Source: JAJDIA01 sp031555145 (GTDB lineage: Bacteria > Bacteroidota > Bacteroidia > Bacteroidales > Tannerellaceae). From it: a DNA stretch of 28,854 nt. The position numbers and the translations under genes were made by a program. The stretch is taken from NCBI GenBank assembly GCA_031555145.1, contig JAVBUR010000101.1, positions 1 to 28,854 on the forward strand, read 5' to 3'. A model generated the notes under the pieces. The model searched no databases, had not been told where the DNA came from, and saw only the letters and a program-made list of their open reading frames with translations. Shown one piece after another: positions 8,877-16,411 of this stretch; position 1 is the first letter of the stretch, and each line of letters opens with the position of its first letter.

Positions 8877-10024
8877 ATAAAAATGTAATCTGCCTGCTGC
8901 TACTCACCGCTCTTTTCGTCGGCTGCAAGGAACAATCCAAAGACGAGCAAACGCAAGACAAAAGCTGCCTTACACACACTTATGTCATGCAACATCCCTA
9001 CGACGTAGCCCGTCTCATCCCCCCGGAAGGGAAGAAAGTGAAGAACGTTATCCTGATGATCGGCGACGGCATGAGTCTGATGCATGTGTATTCCGCCTGG
9101 ACGGCCAACCGCGGTAAGCTCCATCTCGAGAACGCCCAGTCTACCGGTTTGTCGAAAACCTACTGCCTCGACCGCCTGATCACCGACTCCGGTGCCGGAG
9201 GTACGGCATTGGCTACCGGACATAAGACAAAATACCACTCCGTCGGCGTAGATGGTGACGGCAAGCCGTTGGAGTCGTTGATCGGTGTCGCCGCCCGTCA
9301 GGGCATGGCATCCGGTGTGGTTGTCACCTGCCGGTTGAATGATGCTACGCCTGCCGACTTCTGCTGCCACAACGTCGACCGTGATGCCGACTACGAAATC
9401 ATAGCCGACTATGTCGACTGCGGTGCCGATTTCGTCTTTGGAGGCGGTGCCAAGTATTTTGAGAACCGTCCCGATGGTCGCGACCTCTTCCGGGAACTCC
9501 AGACCAAAGGCTACCAGACGCCCCGCAGTTGGGAAGAACTGGCAGGGATCGCCCAGGGTAAAGTATTCAGCGTTCCTTACTCCATGGATACCCCTCTCCC
9601 TGCCGAACGGGGCGACCTGCTGGCACGCGCTTCCCTGAAAGCCATTGAACTGCTGAATCAGAATGAGAACGGCTTCTTCCTGATGATCGAAGGCTCACAA
9701 CTCGACGACTATGGCCACTTCAACGATCTTGACCTGTTGATGCAGGAAACACACGACTTCGACCGCACCGTCGGCCGTATATTCGACTGGGCGGCACAAG
9801 ATGGAGAAACATTGGTAGTCGTCACTGCCGACCACGAAACCGGCGGTCTTACGCTCATCGACGGCAATCTGGAAGAAGGCCGCATCGTCGGCAAATTCTC
9901 GACCACCGACCATAGTGGCGTGATGGTACCTGTCTATGCCTTCGGCCCCGGCCACGAGCAGTTCACCGGTATCTTCGAAAATACCGATATTCCCCGTAAA
10001 ATACAAACATTTATGAACCGATAA
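8873..10024 (+). CDS. PhoA-type alkaline phosphatase lipoprotein
   Basis: This enzyme removes phosphate from monoesters in the periplasm or at the surface. MNKNVICLLLLTALFVGC is a lipoprotein signal with Cys18. All landmarks of the E. coli-type family are present: GDGM with metal ligand D65, TDSGAGGTALATG with nucleophile S106, IEGSQLDDYGH with E273, D278 and H282 at the same spacing as E. coli E322, D327 and H331, ADHETGG with D320 and H321, and TTDHSGV with H347. It therefore looks catalytically complete. At 383 residues it is compact. The ATG lies inside the GH92 stop region (ATGA), so translation is probably coupled. The setting argues for a role in taking phosphate off a glycan fragment rather than general phosphate scavenging; that is inference. 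Confidence 0.92.
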   Translation: MNKNVICLLLLTALFVGCKEQSKDEQTQDKSCLTHTYVMQHPYDVARLIPPEGKKVKNVILMIGDGMSLMHVYSAWTANRGKLHLENAQSTGLSKTYCLDRLITDSGAGGTALATGHKTKYHSVGVDGDGKPLESLIGVAARQGMASGVVVTCRLNDATPADFCCHNVDRDADYEIIADYVDCGADFVFGGGAKYFENRPDGRDLFRELQTKGYQTPRSWEELAGIAQGKVFSVPYSMDTPLPAERGDLLARASLKAIELLNQNENGFFLMIEGSQLDDYGHFNDLDLLMQETHDFDRTVGRIFDWAAQDGETLVVVTADHETGGLTLIDGNLEEGRIVGKFSTTDHSGVMVPVYAFGPGHEQFTGIFENTDIPRKIQTFMNR

Positions 10025-10037
10025 ACCCTTTCATATC

Positions 10038-11666
10038 ATGACGACACGACGCAATTTCCTCAAACGCTCCCTGCTGGCTGCCGGAGCAACGACCTTACCG
10101 GCTACCAGCCTGCTGGCGCAACAAACAACCGAAGAGAAAGTACCCAAATACCGTCTACCCTACAAGAATACCTATCTCAAGGATCCGCTGGTGGCTGAGA
10201 ACGAGTATCGTATCATGAAGCCTGAAGTGATCCCCCACGGTACCTTCGCCCAAGCCCGTGAGATCCTTCCCGAACCCACCTGGGAAGGCCACTCCCGCGA
10301 GATCGAGATGTACTGGAAAGCCTGGGAGATAGGTGTCGGCAACATCAAAGACCCCGAACCCGACTCGGGCTTTGTGGCCAGCTACTTCGATACCGCCTAC
10401 AACGGCAACATCTTTATGTGGGACTCTACCTTCATCACCATGTTTGCCCGCTACGGTACACGCTTCTTCCCCTTCCAGCGTACGCTCGACAACTTCTACG
10501 CCAAGCAGCATCCCGACGGCTTTATCTGCCGCGAGATCCGCGCCGACGGCTCCGACTGTTTTGAGCGTTACGACCCTACCAGCACCGGGCCGAACATCAT
10601 TCCCTGGAGCGAAGTGTTGTATTACAAACAGTTCGGCGACATCGACCGCCTGCACCGGATATTTCCCGTACTCTGCTCGTACTATAAATGGCTCCGCCTC
10701 AACCGCACCTGGCGCAACGGTACTTATTGGAGTAGCGGATGGGGCACGGGGATGGACAATATGCCCCGTGTGCAACCCGAATACAATACGATCTTCAGTC
10801 ACGGCCATATGATCTGGCTCGACGCCTGCCTCCAACAAGTCTTTATCGGCAGCCTGCTGCTTGAGATCGGTTTCTATACCGAACGCTGGCAAGAAATCGA
10901 AGACTTTGAAGACGAAGCCCGCTCACTTACCGCCTATATCAACGAAAACCTCTGGGACGACAAGGAGAAGTTCCTCTTCGACCAGTACCGTGACGGTTCC
11001 CTGTCCACCACGAAAGGCGTTTATGCGTATTGGGCGTTGCTGACCGACATCCTACCCAAAGACCGGCTCGATGCCCTTGTACAGGAACTCAACAACAAGG
11101 AAACCTTCAACCGCCTCTTTATGGTGCCCTCGCTGGCGGCCAACAACGAGAAGTACAAAGCCAACGGACGCTACTGGCAAGGCGGGGTATGGCCGGGCGC
11201 TACCTATATGATCCTCGAAGGCCTGCTCAAACATGGCTACCTCCAGCTGGCGCACGATATCGCCATGAATCACTACAACCATGTCTTCGAAGTATACAAA
11301 AACACCGGTACCTTCTGGGAATACTACTCGCCCGAAGCCGCTGAACCCGGCTTTATGGCGCGTCCTGACTTTATCGGATGGACAGGCCTGCCGCCGATCT
11401 CCATCCTGATCGAGTATGTCTTCGGTATCCGTTCCAACGTGTTTGAAAAGAAGATGACGATCGATGTGACCCTCACTGATGCCTACGGCCTCAAGCGTTA
11501 TCCATTTGGTATGGAAGGAGTGGTGTCCGTTCAAGTGAAAAAGCGTACCTTAGCCACCCAGGAACCCCAGGTAGAAGTCACTTCCAACGTTCCCTTCGAA
11601 CTCACCGTCCGTTGGGGCGAGAAGGAAAAGACGGTGGCGATCCATGAGGGAACCCAAACGGTATAA
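10038..11666 (+). CDS. GH63/MGH1-like (alpha/alpha)6 glycoside hydrolase with Tat signal
   Basis: The protein belongs to the GH63 / mannosylglycerate-hydrolase-like group, which also resembles GH37 trehalases: inverting alpha-glycosidases with an (alpha/alpha)6 barrel. Supporting segments are MWDSTFITMFARY, WSSGWGTGMDNMPR (D240, candidate general acid), QGGVWPGATYMILEGLLKHG, TGTFWEYYSPE (E428, candidate base) and DFIGWTGLPPISILIEYV. The N-terminus MTTRRNFLKRSLLAAG carries a twin-arginine motif, so export in folded form is likely; the other enzymes here use Sec or lipoprotein signals. The length, 542 residues, suits a single catalytic domain plus a short C-terminal beta part. It starts 13 bases after the phosphatase stop. 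Whether it removes glucose, mannose or a glycerate-linked sugar is not decided by sequence. Confidence 0.8.
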   Translation: MTTRRNFLKRSLLAAGATTLPATSLLAQQTTEEKVPKYRLPYKNTYLKDPLVAENEYRIMKPEVIPHGTFAQAREILPEPTWEGHSREIEMYWKAWEIGVGNIKDPEPDSGFVASYFDTAYNGNIFMWDSTFITMFARYGTRFFPFQRTLDNFYAKQHPDGFICREIRADGSDCFERYDPTSTGPNIIPWSEVLYYKQFGDIDRLHRIFPVLCSYYKWLRLNRTWRNGTYWSSGWGTGMDNMPRVQPEYNTIFSHGHMIWLDACLQQVFIGSLLLEIGFYTERWQEIEDFEDEARSLTAYINENLWDDKEKFLFDQYRDGSLSTTKGVYAYWALLTDILPKDRLDALVQELNNKETFNRLFMVPSLAANNEKYKANGRYWQGGVWPGATYMILEGLLKHGYLQLAHDIAMNHYNHVFEVYKNTGTFWEYYSPEAAEPGFMARPDFIGWTGLPPISILIEYVFGIRSNVFEKKMTIDVTLTDAYGLKRYPFGMEGVVSVQVKKRTLATQEPQVEVTSNVPFELTVRWGEKEKTVAIHEGTQTV

Positions 11667-11679
11667 AACGACACACAGT

Positions 11680-12510
11680 ATGAAGCATCTTGTCATCCTC
11701 CTTTCCCTACTCGCCGCCTTTACGGCGACTGCCCAGCAACAACCGGCCGACAAGCCGATCCGCTACAACGCCTTCTCGCACAACGACTACTGGCGCGAGC
11801 ATCCCCTGTTCGATGCCCTCTCCTTCCGTTTCAACTGTGTAGAAGCCGACCTGTGGCTGATCGACGGCGAACTCTATGTCGCCCACGACCGGCCCGAACC
11901 GTCGCCGTCGATCACCTTCGTCCAGATGTATCTCAATCCCCTGGCCGCCTATATCAGCGCCCAGGGCGGTAAAGTCTATCCCGACGGCGACCGCCCTTTC
12001 TACCTGATGGTCGACTGCAAGACGCCGGGCGAGCCCCTGTATGAAGTCCTTCGGGAGCAGATGAAGCCCTATGCTCACCTCTTCTGTGGGCTAAAAGATG
12101 GCGTGTATGAAGAAGGTGCCGTTCTGCTCTTCCTCTCCGGTGACAAACCGGCGGCGACCGTTTCTGCCGAACAAACCCGCCTCGTCTTTCTTGACGGCCG
12201 GCTCGAAGATCTGGGTAAAGGCATTCCCCCGACTGTCAGTCCCATCCTCAGCGACAACTACGGAGCCTTCTTCACCTGGCGGGGGAAAGGGACATCGGCC
12301 GGAGGCGATAGCGACGAAATGCCCGCCGCCGAACTGCAACGCATGCGCGACCTTATTGCCCGTGTCCACGCCGAAGGTAAACTCTTCCGTTGGTGGGGCG
12401 CTCCCGATACCGAGCAATTCAAACGCTTCTTCATCTCTGAAGGTGTCGACCTCATTGGCGCCGACGATCTGAAGGTCCTCGACACCGTCCTGGCTACTCC
12501 TGTCGAGTAA
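11680..12510 (+). CDS. Secreted GDPD/PI-PLC-superfamily phosphodiesterase
   Basis: The fold and motif order match the glycerophosphodiester phosphodiesterase / PI-PLC superfamily, in the branch that includes fungal AIM6-like proteins. The ATG at 11680 gives the signal peptide MKHLVILLSLLAAFTATAQ; a frame-matched ATG at 11644 lies inside the previous gene and would spoil it. The HR..ExD..HD signature of GDPD is seen as SHND (H34), VEAD (E55, D57) and AHD (H69), with Asn in place of Arg after the first His. YLMVDCKTPGEPL and LFRWWGAPDT near the end also fit. At 276 residues it is the usual size. The predicted reaction is metal-dependent cleavage of a phosphodiester to a phosphomonoester, which the neighbouring alkaline phosphatase could then strip. 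It is the last gene of the operon. Confidence 0.78.
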   Translation: MKHLVILLSLLAAFTATAQQQPADKPIRYNAFSHNDYWREHPLFDALSFRFNCVEADLWLIDGELYVAHDRPEPSPSITFVQMYLNPLAAYISAQGGKVYPDGDRPFYLMVDCKTPGEPLYEVLREQMKPYAHLFCGLKDGVYEEGAVLLFLSGDKPAATVSAEQTRLVFLDGRLEDLGKGIPPTVSPILSDNYGAFFTWRGKGTSAGGDSDEMPAAELQRMRDLIARVHAEGKLFRWWGAPDTEQFKRFFISEGVDLIGADDLKVLDTVLATPVE

Positions 12511-12545
12511 ATCCGGACGCAGGCCTCAACCTGGCGAGGCGCACA

Positions 12546-12633
12546 AAAAAACATCATTATGTTCGAAAACGTTCATCATTATGTTTGGAAACAAACGCGA
12601 TGATGTTCGTTTTCGAACATAATGATGTTTTTT
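12546..12633. terminator. Bidirectional terminator: 26-bp perfect inverted repeat
   Basis: The arms at 12546-12571 and 12608-12633 are exact reverse complements over 26 bases, starting AAAAAACATCATTATG and ending CATAATGATGTTTTTT. The 36-base interior folds further: CATCAT with ATGATG, then GTTTG-GAAA-CAAAC with a GNRA tetraloop. A-tract and T-tract at the outer ends give a U-run in both directions. It sits between two convergent genes, so it can end both transcripts. The stem is much longer than a terminator needs. Confidence 0.85.
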
Positions 12634-12675
12634 GGGGTAGCTGTAGTGCTTAAAATACCTACAGGTACCCTTGGA

Positions 12676-13950
12676 TTATAAGGTGGTGAGCTTGAGATTG
12701 CGCCATGCTACTTTGATGCCGCCACCGTCGTGGATCTGGAGGGCGATGCGGCCTTGGCCGGCGCCGATCTTCTCATCGTTGAGGTTGACCATTTCTTCGC
12801 CGTTGAGCCAAGTAGTTACGTTGTCACCCACGACTTTGATGCGCAGGGTGTTCCAGTCTTTTTCTTTCAGGATGGTTTCTTTTTCATCCGGGATCTGTAC
12901 TAACCAGCCACGGCCATAGGATTCGTAAATGCCGCCGGTGTCGTGTCCTTTCGGAGCCACTTCTACCTGCCAGCCGTTTACCTTCACGCCTTCTTCAATG
13001 AAAGAGCGGATAAATACGCCTGAGTTACCGTCGGCTTCCTGTTTAAATTCGACTGTCAGGTCGTAGTTGTCGTAGTATTCGCGGGTAGCCATGTAGCCGT
13101 ATTGTTTGTCAGGACCGCTTTCGCAATAGAGGAGACCATCTTTCACGTACCAGAGTTCAGTGCCGTATACGTCCCAGCCCGTCAGGTCTGTACCGTTGAA
13201 TAACGTTACTTCTTTTGATTTGGTGGGCAGTTCCTTTACCTTGATATTGCGGAAAGAAGCAGGGTAGCCATGGTCTTGCAGGCAGAATACGCCTTTGTGA
13301 GCCAGACCGTACTCGGGGGCATTGGTCCACTTACCGCTGTTCTTACGGGTGAACCAGTCTTCTGTCCAGGCTTCGAATTCAATGGTTTTCACGCCATTCA
13401 TCCAATATTCTACGTGGCCGTTGTCGAATACGATTTTCGAATTGTTCCACTCTCCGGCAGGATTTACTTTTACCTGGCTCAGGTCGGGGATGTACATGGC
13501 ATAGTCAGCACCTAATTTTTGCCACTCTTCGAGCGGACTTGCAAAACCTTCGTTGTCGATCAACTGATATTCCGGCCCTGTTACATACGGGACCGCATAT
13601 TGCGGGCGCTCAACCACGTGGTAAAGCATACCGCTGTTGCCGCCTTTCGACAGTTTCCAATCCCAGGAAATGATGAAGTTTTCATACTGCTTGGCTGTGA
13701 CGATGTAACCGCTTTCGTCGCTACCTTCACCTTTGGCTTGGATGCATCCGTCAACCACGTGCCAGGGCTGGGTCAGTTCGATGCCGTTGTAATCTTTCCA
13801 GCCGTTGAGCGTTTGTCCGTCAAACAGCAGTTGCCAGCCGTCGGCTGCCTCTTCCGGGGTCAGTGTGTTTTGCTTTGTTCCGTTGCAGGCCGTCAGCAAT
13901 ACGATTGACGCACATGCCGTGAACAAGATTGAATAGATTGTTTTTTTCAT
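12676..13950 (-). CDS. Lipoprotein with two 3-keto-disaccharide hydrolase (DUF1080) domains
   Basis: DUF1080 domains have a concanavalin-like fold; some members in gut Bacteroidetes hydrolyse 3-keto-glycosides. The signal peptide ends LLTAC (Cys22), so it is lipid-anchored. Two copies follow each other: the first (about residues 35-230) begins GWQLLFDGQTLNGWKDYNG and contains GGNSGMLYHV, and the second (about 245-424) begins EVTLFNGTDLTGWDVYG and contains DGNSGVFIRSF. Each closes with a GVFCLQDHG- or GRIALQIHDGG-type strand. The gene faces the mannosidase locus across a bidirectional terminator and has its own promoter, so it is probably a separate unit. No partner oxidoreductase (Gfo/Idh-type), which would make the 3-keto sugar, is in the window. 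Confidence 0.88.
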   Translation of the reverse strand: MKKTIYSILFTACASIVLLTACNGTKQNTLTPEEAADGWQLLFDGQTLNGWKDYNGIELTQPWHVVDGCIQAKGEGSDESGYIVTAKQYENFIISWDWKLSKGGNSGMLYHVVERPQYAVPYVTGPEYQLIDNEGFASPLEEWQKLGADYAMYIPDLSQVKVNPAGEWNNSKIVFDNGHVEYWMNGVKTIEFEAWTEDWFTRKNSGKWTNAPEYGLAHKGVFCLQDHGYPASFRNIKVKELPTKSKEVTLFNGTDLTGWDVYGTELWYVKDGLLYCESGPDKQYGYMATREYYDNYDLTVEFKQEADGNSGVFIRSFIEEGVKVNGWQVEVAPKGHDTGGIYESYGRGWLVQIPDEKETILKEKDWNTLRIKVVGDNVTTWLNGEEMVNLNDEKIGAGQGRIALQIHDGGGIKVAWRNLKLTTL

Positions 13951-13994
13951 TCCTTGTAATTTTAGATTAGTAAATGGGTATAATTCTCATCCTG

Positions 13995-14002
13995 CAAAGA
14001 TA
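13995..14002 (-). promoter_or_regulatory. -7 box of the DUF1080 gene promoter
   Basis: On the - strand this reads TATCTTTG, a full match to TAnnTTTG, 45 bases before the start codon. A T-rich run lies at the -33 distance but without an exact TTTG. Confidence 0.65.
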
Positions 14003-14055
14003 GTGAAAGTCTATATTCTGCAGGTAAAAAGGCTCATATATAATTAGTTCCGTCG

Positions 14056-15852
14056 TTACATCCGTTCCGGGACTTCAATACCGAGCAACGACATACCCGT
14101 TTTCACCACATCGGCGATATTGGCCGAGAGGATGAGGCGGAACTGTTGCACCACGGCATTTTCTTCGCGGAGGATGGAGAAGTCGTGATAGAACTGGTTG
14201 TATTCCTTTACCAGGTCGTAGATGTAGTTGGCTACGAGTGCAGGGCTGCATTCGGTAGCGGCCTCCTTCACTACGCCGGCAAAGTTGGCCAGGAGCTGAA
14301 TCAGGTTCTCTTCTTTTTCGGAGATAGAGAAGTCGAGCGGCAGTTGTGCGGGCAATACGATTCCCTGTGCTTCGGCTTTCCGTAATACCGAACGGATACG
14401 GGCGTAGGTGTATTGGATGAACGGTCCCGTGTTGCCATTAAAGTCAATGGATTCCTTCGGGTTGAAGGTCATGTTCTTGCGGGGGTCTACTTTCAGGATA
14501 AAGTATTTCAGGGAGCCGAGTCCTACCACGCGGGAAATATCCTGGGCTTCTTCGGATGTCATCTCGTCCAACTTGCCCAGTTCGAGGGAGATTTCGTGTG
14601 CCGTGCGGATCATTTCGTCCATCAGGTCGTCGGCATCTACGACGGTTCCTTCGCGGCTTTTCATCTTGCCTTCGGGCAGTTCGACCATACCGTAAGAGAA
14701 GTGGGTGAGCCCTTTCCCGAACGCAAAGCCCAGCTTGTCGAGCAGGATGGATAAAACCTGGAAATGGTAGTTCTGTTCATTTCCTACGACGTAGATCATC
14801 TTGTCGATCGGATAGTCGTCAAACCGCAGTTTGGCTGTACCGATATCCTGCGTCATATAGACGGAGGTGCCGTCGGCACGGAGCAACAGTTTCTCATCCA
14901 GTCCGTCGGGGGTGAGGTCGGCCCATACGGAGGCGTCTTCGCGGGTATAGAATATACCTTCGGCGACACCGCGCAAGACTTCGTTCTTTCCTTCCAGGTA
15001 AGTTTCCGATTCGTAGTATATTTTGTCGAAGTCGACACCCATCCGTTTGTATGTTTCATCAAAACCGGCATATACCCAACTATTCATCATTTCCCAGAGG
15101 GCACGTATTTCCACATCACCAGCTTCCCATTTGCGGAGCATTTCACGTGCTTCGGCCATCAGGGTGGATTGGGCTTCGGCGGCTTCTTTGGCCAGGCCGG
15201 TAGCTTCGAGCTCTTTTAGTTCCTGCTTGTAGTGTTTGTCGAACAAGACATAGAAGTCGCCGATCAGGTGGTCGCCTTTCTTGCCGGCTTTTTCCGGGGT
15301 GACGCCTTCGCCCCATTTTTGCCACGCCAGCATGGACTTGCAGATATGAATACCGCGGTCGTTGACGATATTGGTTTTCACCACCTTGTATCCGTTGGCT
15401 TTCATGATCTCAGCCAAACTGAAACCGAGCAGGTTGTTGCGGACATGGCCGAGGTGGAGCGGTTTGTTGGTGTTGGGAGAAGAATATTCGATCATGACCA
15501 GCTTAGACGCGCCGGTTACCGGAACAATCCCATACGACGGTTGGACATGGATGTCATTCAGCAGTTGGATCCAGCAGGAAGCTGACACCGACAGGTTCAG
15601 GAACCCTTTGATCACATTGAATCCGGCGATAGCGGCTTCGTTGGCCTGCAGGTATTCGCCGATCTCCTGTGCTGTTTGCTCAGGCGACTTTTTAGACTGC
15701 CTCAGGAAAGGGAATACAACGAGGGTGAGATGTCCTTTGAATTCTTTTTTTGTCTTCTGTAACTGTATCTGGTCGGCGGTCACTTCCGCATTATACAGTT
15801 CTTTGATGCAGACCTGGATGGAACCGGTGATTTGTTGTTCGATGCTAGCCAT
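14056..15852 (-). CDS. argS: Arginyl-tRNA synthetase
   Basis: This class I synthetase charges tRNA-Arg with arginine in the cytoplasm. The N-terminal 110 residues form the Add-1 tRNA-recognition domain. The HIGH signature appears as PLHLGHVRNN (HLGH at 133-136) after SSPNTNKP. The ArgRS version of the KMSKS loop appears as EGKMKSREGTVVDADDL near residue 400. The C-terminal anticodon-binding helical domain ends SLLGIEVPERM. At 598 residues it is full length. It stands alone, with a promoter directly behind the HU terminator. No hairpin is obvious after its stop. Confidence 0.97.
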   Translation of the reverse strand: MASIEQQITGSIQVCIKELYNAEVTADQIQLQKTKKEFKGHLTLVVFPFLRQSKKSPEQTAQEIGEYLQANEAAIAGFNVIKGFLNLSVSASCWIQLLNDIHVQPSYGIVPVTGASKLVMIEYSSPNTNKPLHLGHVRNNLLGFSLAEIMKANGYKVVKTNIVNDRGIHICKSMLAWQKWGEGVTPEKAGKKGDHLIGDFYVLFDKHYKQELKELEATGLAKEAAEAQSTLMAEAREMLRKWEAGDVEIRALWEMMNSWVYAGFDETYKRMGVDFDKIYYESETYLEGKNEVLRGVAEGIFYTREDASVWADLTPDGLDEKLLLRADGTSVYMTQDIGTAKLRFDDYPIDKMIYVVGNEQNYHFQVLSILLDKLGFAFGKGLTHFSYGMVELPEGKMKSREGTVVDADDLMDEMIRTAHEISLELGKLDEMTSEEAQDISRVVGLGSLKYFILKVDPRKNMTFNPKESIDFNGNTGPFIQYTYARIRSVLRKAEAQGIVLPAQLPLDFSISEKEENLIQLLANFAGVVKEAATECSPALVANYIYDLVKEYNQFYHDFSILREENAVVQQFRLILSANIADVVKTGMSLLGIEVPERM

Positions 15853-15878
15853 AGGGTATCTATCTTCTTATTTTGCGG

Positions 15879-15886
15879 CAAAGGTA
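15879..15886 (-). promoter_or_regulatory. -7 box of argS promoter
   Basis: On the - strand it reads TACCTTTG, matching TAnnTTTG, with a predicted leader of about 20 bases. No TTTG is found at -33; that position falls inside the hairpin and T-tract of the HU terminator. Confidence 0.6.
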
Positions 15887-15923
15887 ACAAAAAAATAAGG
15901 CTGCTTCTGCAAGCAACCTTATT
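15887..15923 (-). terminator. Rho-independent terminator of the HU gene
   Basis: On the - strand, AATAAGGTTGCTT pairs with AAGCAGCCTTATT (13 pairs including one G-U) around a GCAG loop, followed by a run of T. It begins about 20 bases after the HU stop. Confidence 0.85.
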
Positions 15924-15944
15924 AACAATAGGTATATAGTCCTA

Positions 15945-16217
15945 TTATTTTACAATTTCGTTCAGTTCTGAACCGGCTTTGAACTTAACTGATTTGCGAG
16001 CCGGGATAGAAATAGTAGCTTTTGTTTTCGGGTTTACACCTTTACGAGCTGCTTTTTCTGATACAGAGAAAGAGCCAAATCCAAGAAGAGCAACCTTCCC
16101 ACCTTCTTTCAATTCGTTAGAAACTGTTTCTACAAATGCATCTACTGCTTTTTTAGCGTCTACTTTGCTTAAGCCGGCCTTCTCGGCTACTGCGCTGATG
16201 AATTCTGTTTTGTTCAT
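15945..16217 (-). CDS. HU-family nucleoid DNA-binding protein
   Basis: HU proteins bend and compact DNA as dimers. The 90-residue length, MNKTEFISAVAEKAGLSK start, helix-turn-helix dimer core, GFGSFSVSEKAARKGVNP and SIPARKSVKFKAGSEL are all standard; the flexible DNA-binding arm carries R and K residues and the conserved NP (here GVNPKT, then IPA). It is monocistronic, with a strong promoter upstream and a terminator behind. Bacteroidales carry several HU paralogues, so I do not assign hupA or hupB. Confidence 0.96.
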   Translation of the reverse strand: MNKTEFISAVAEKAGLSKVDAKKAVDAFVETVSNELKEGGKVALLGFGSFSVSEKAARKGVNPKTKATISIPARKSVKFKAGSELNEIVK

Positions 16218-16280
16218 GATAGATTAATGTTGATATGATTAATACATTATAACTCTTCTCATTGATTCGAAAGTTGGCAT

Positions 16281-16311
16281 CAAATGTAGCTTTATTTTGA
16301 TAGCTTGCAAA
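16281..16311 (-). promoter_or_regulatory. Consensus promoter of the HU gene
   Basis: On the - strand, -33 TTTG (16308-16311) is followed after exactly 19 bases by -7 TACATTTG (16281-16288). Both elements match the Bacteroidetes primary sigma consensus fully, as expected for an abundant protein. Confidence 0.85.
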
Positions 16312-16382
16312 AAAATCAGGCGTTTTTTTTGGCTATGGAGGCGATTTAGCTGGAAAAGGGAACAAAAGAAACTAAAATATAG

Positions 16383-16390
16383 TACCTTTG
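16383..16390 (+). promoter_or_regulatory. -7 box of the rhomboid operon promoter
   Basis: The sequence is TACCTTTG. It overlaps the upstream in-frame TTG at 16388, so that codon cannot be the start of the rhomboid gene if this promoter is used. No TTTG is seen at -33. Confidence 0.6.
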
Positions 16391-16411
16391 CTTCAAAATG
16401 GAAGCAGCAAT

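Noticed and set aside
10155..10892. 245-codon open frame antisense to the GH63-like gene
   Set aside because: Shadow of a high-GC coding strand; low-complexity residues and no signal, motif or promoter.
11644..11679. Upstream ATG for the GDPD-like gene
   Set aside because: It lies inside the previous coding region and would place 12 charged residues before a clear signal peptide.
14764..15219. 151-codon open frame antisense to argS
   Set aside because: Complementary shadow of a conserved gene, no domain or promoter.
16388..16411. TTG start for the first rhomboid
   Set aside because: The codon is part of the TACCTTTG promoter box.
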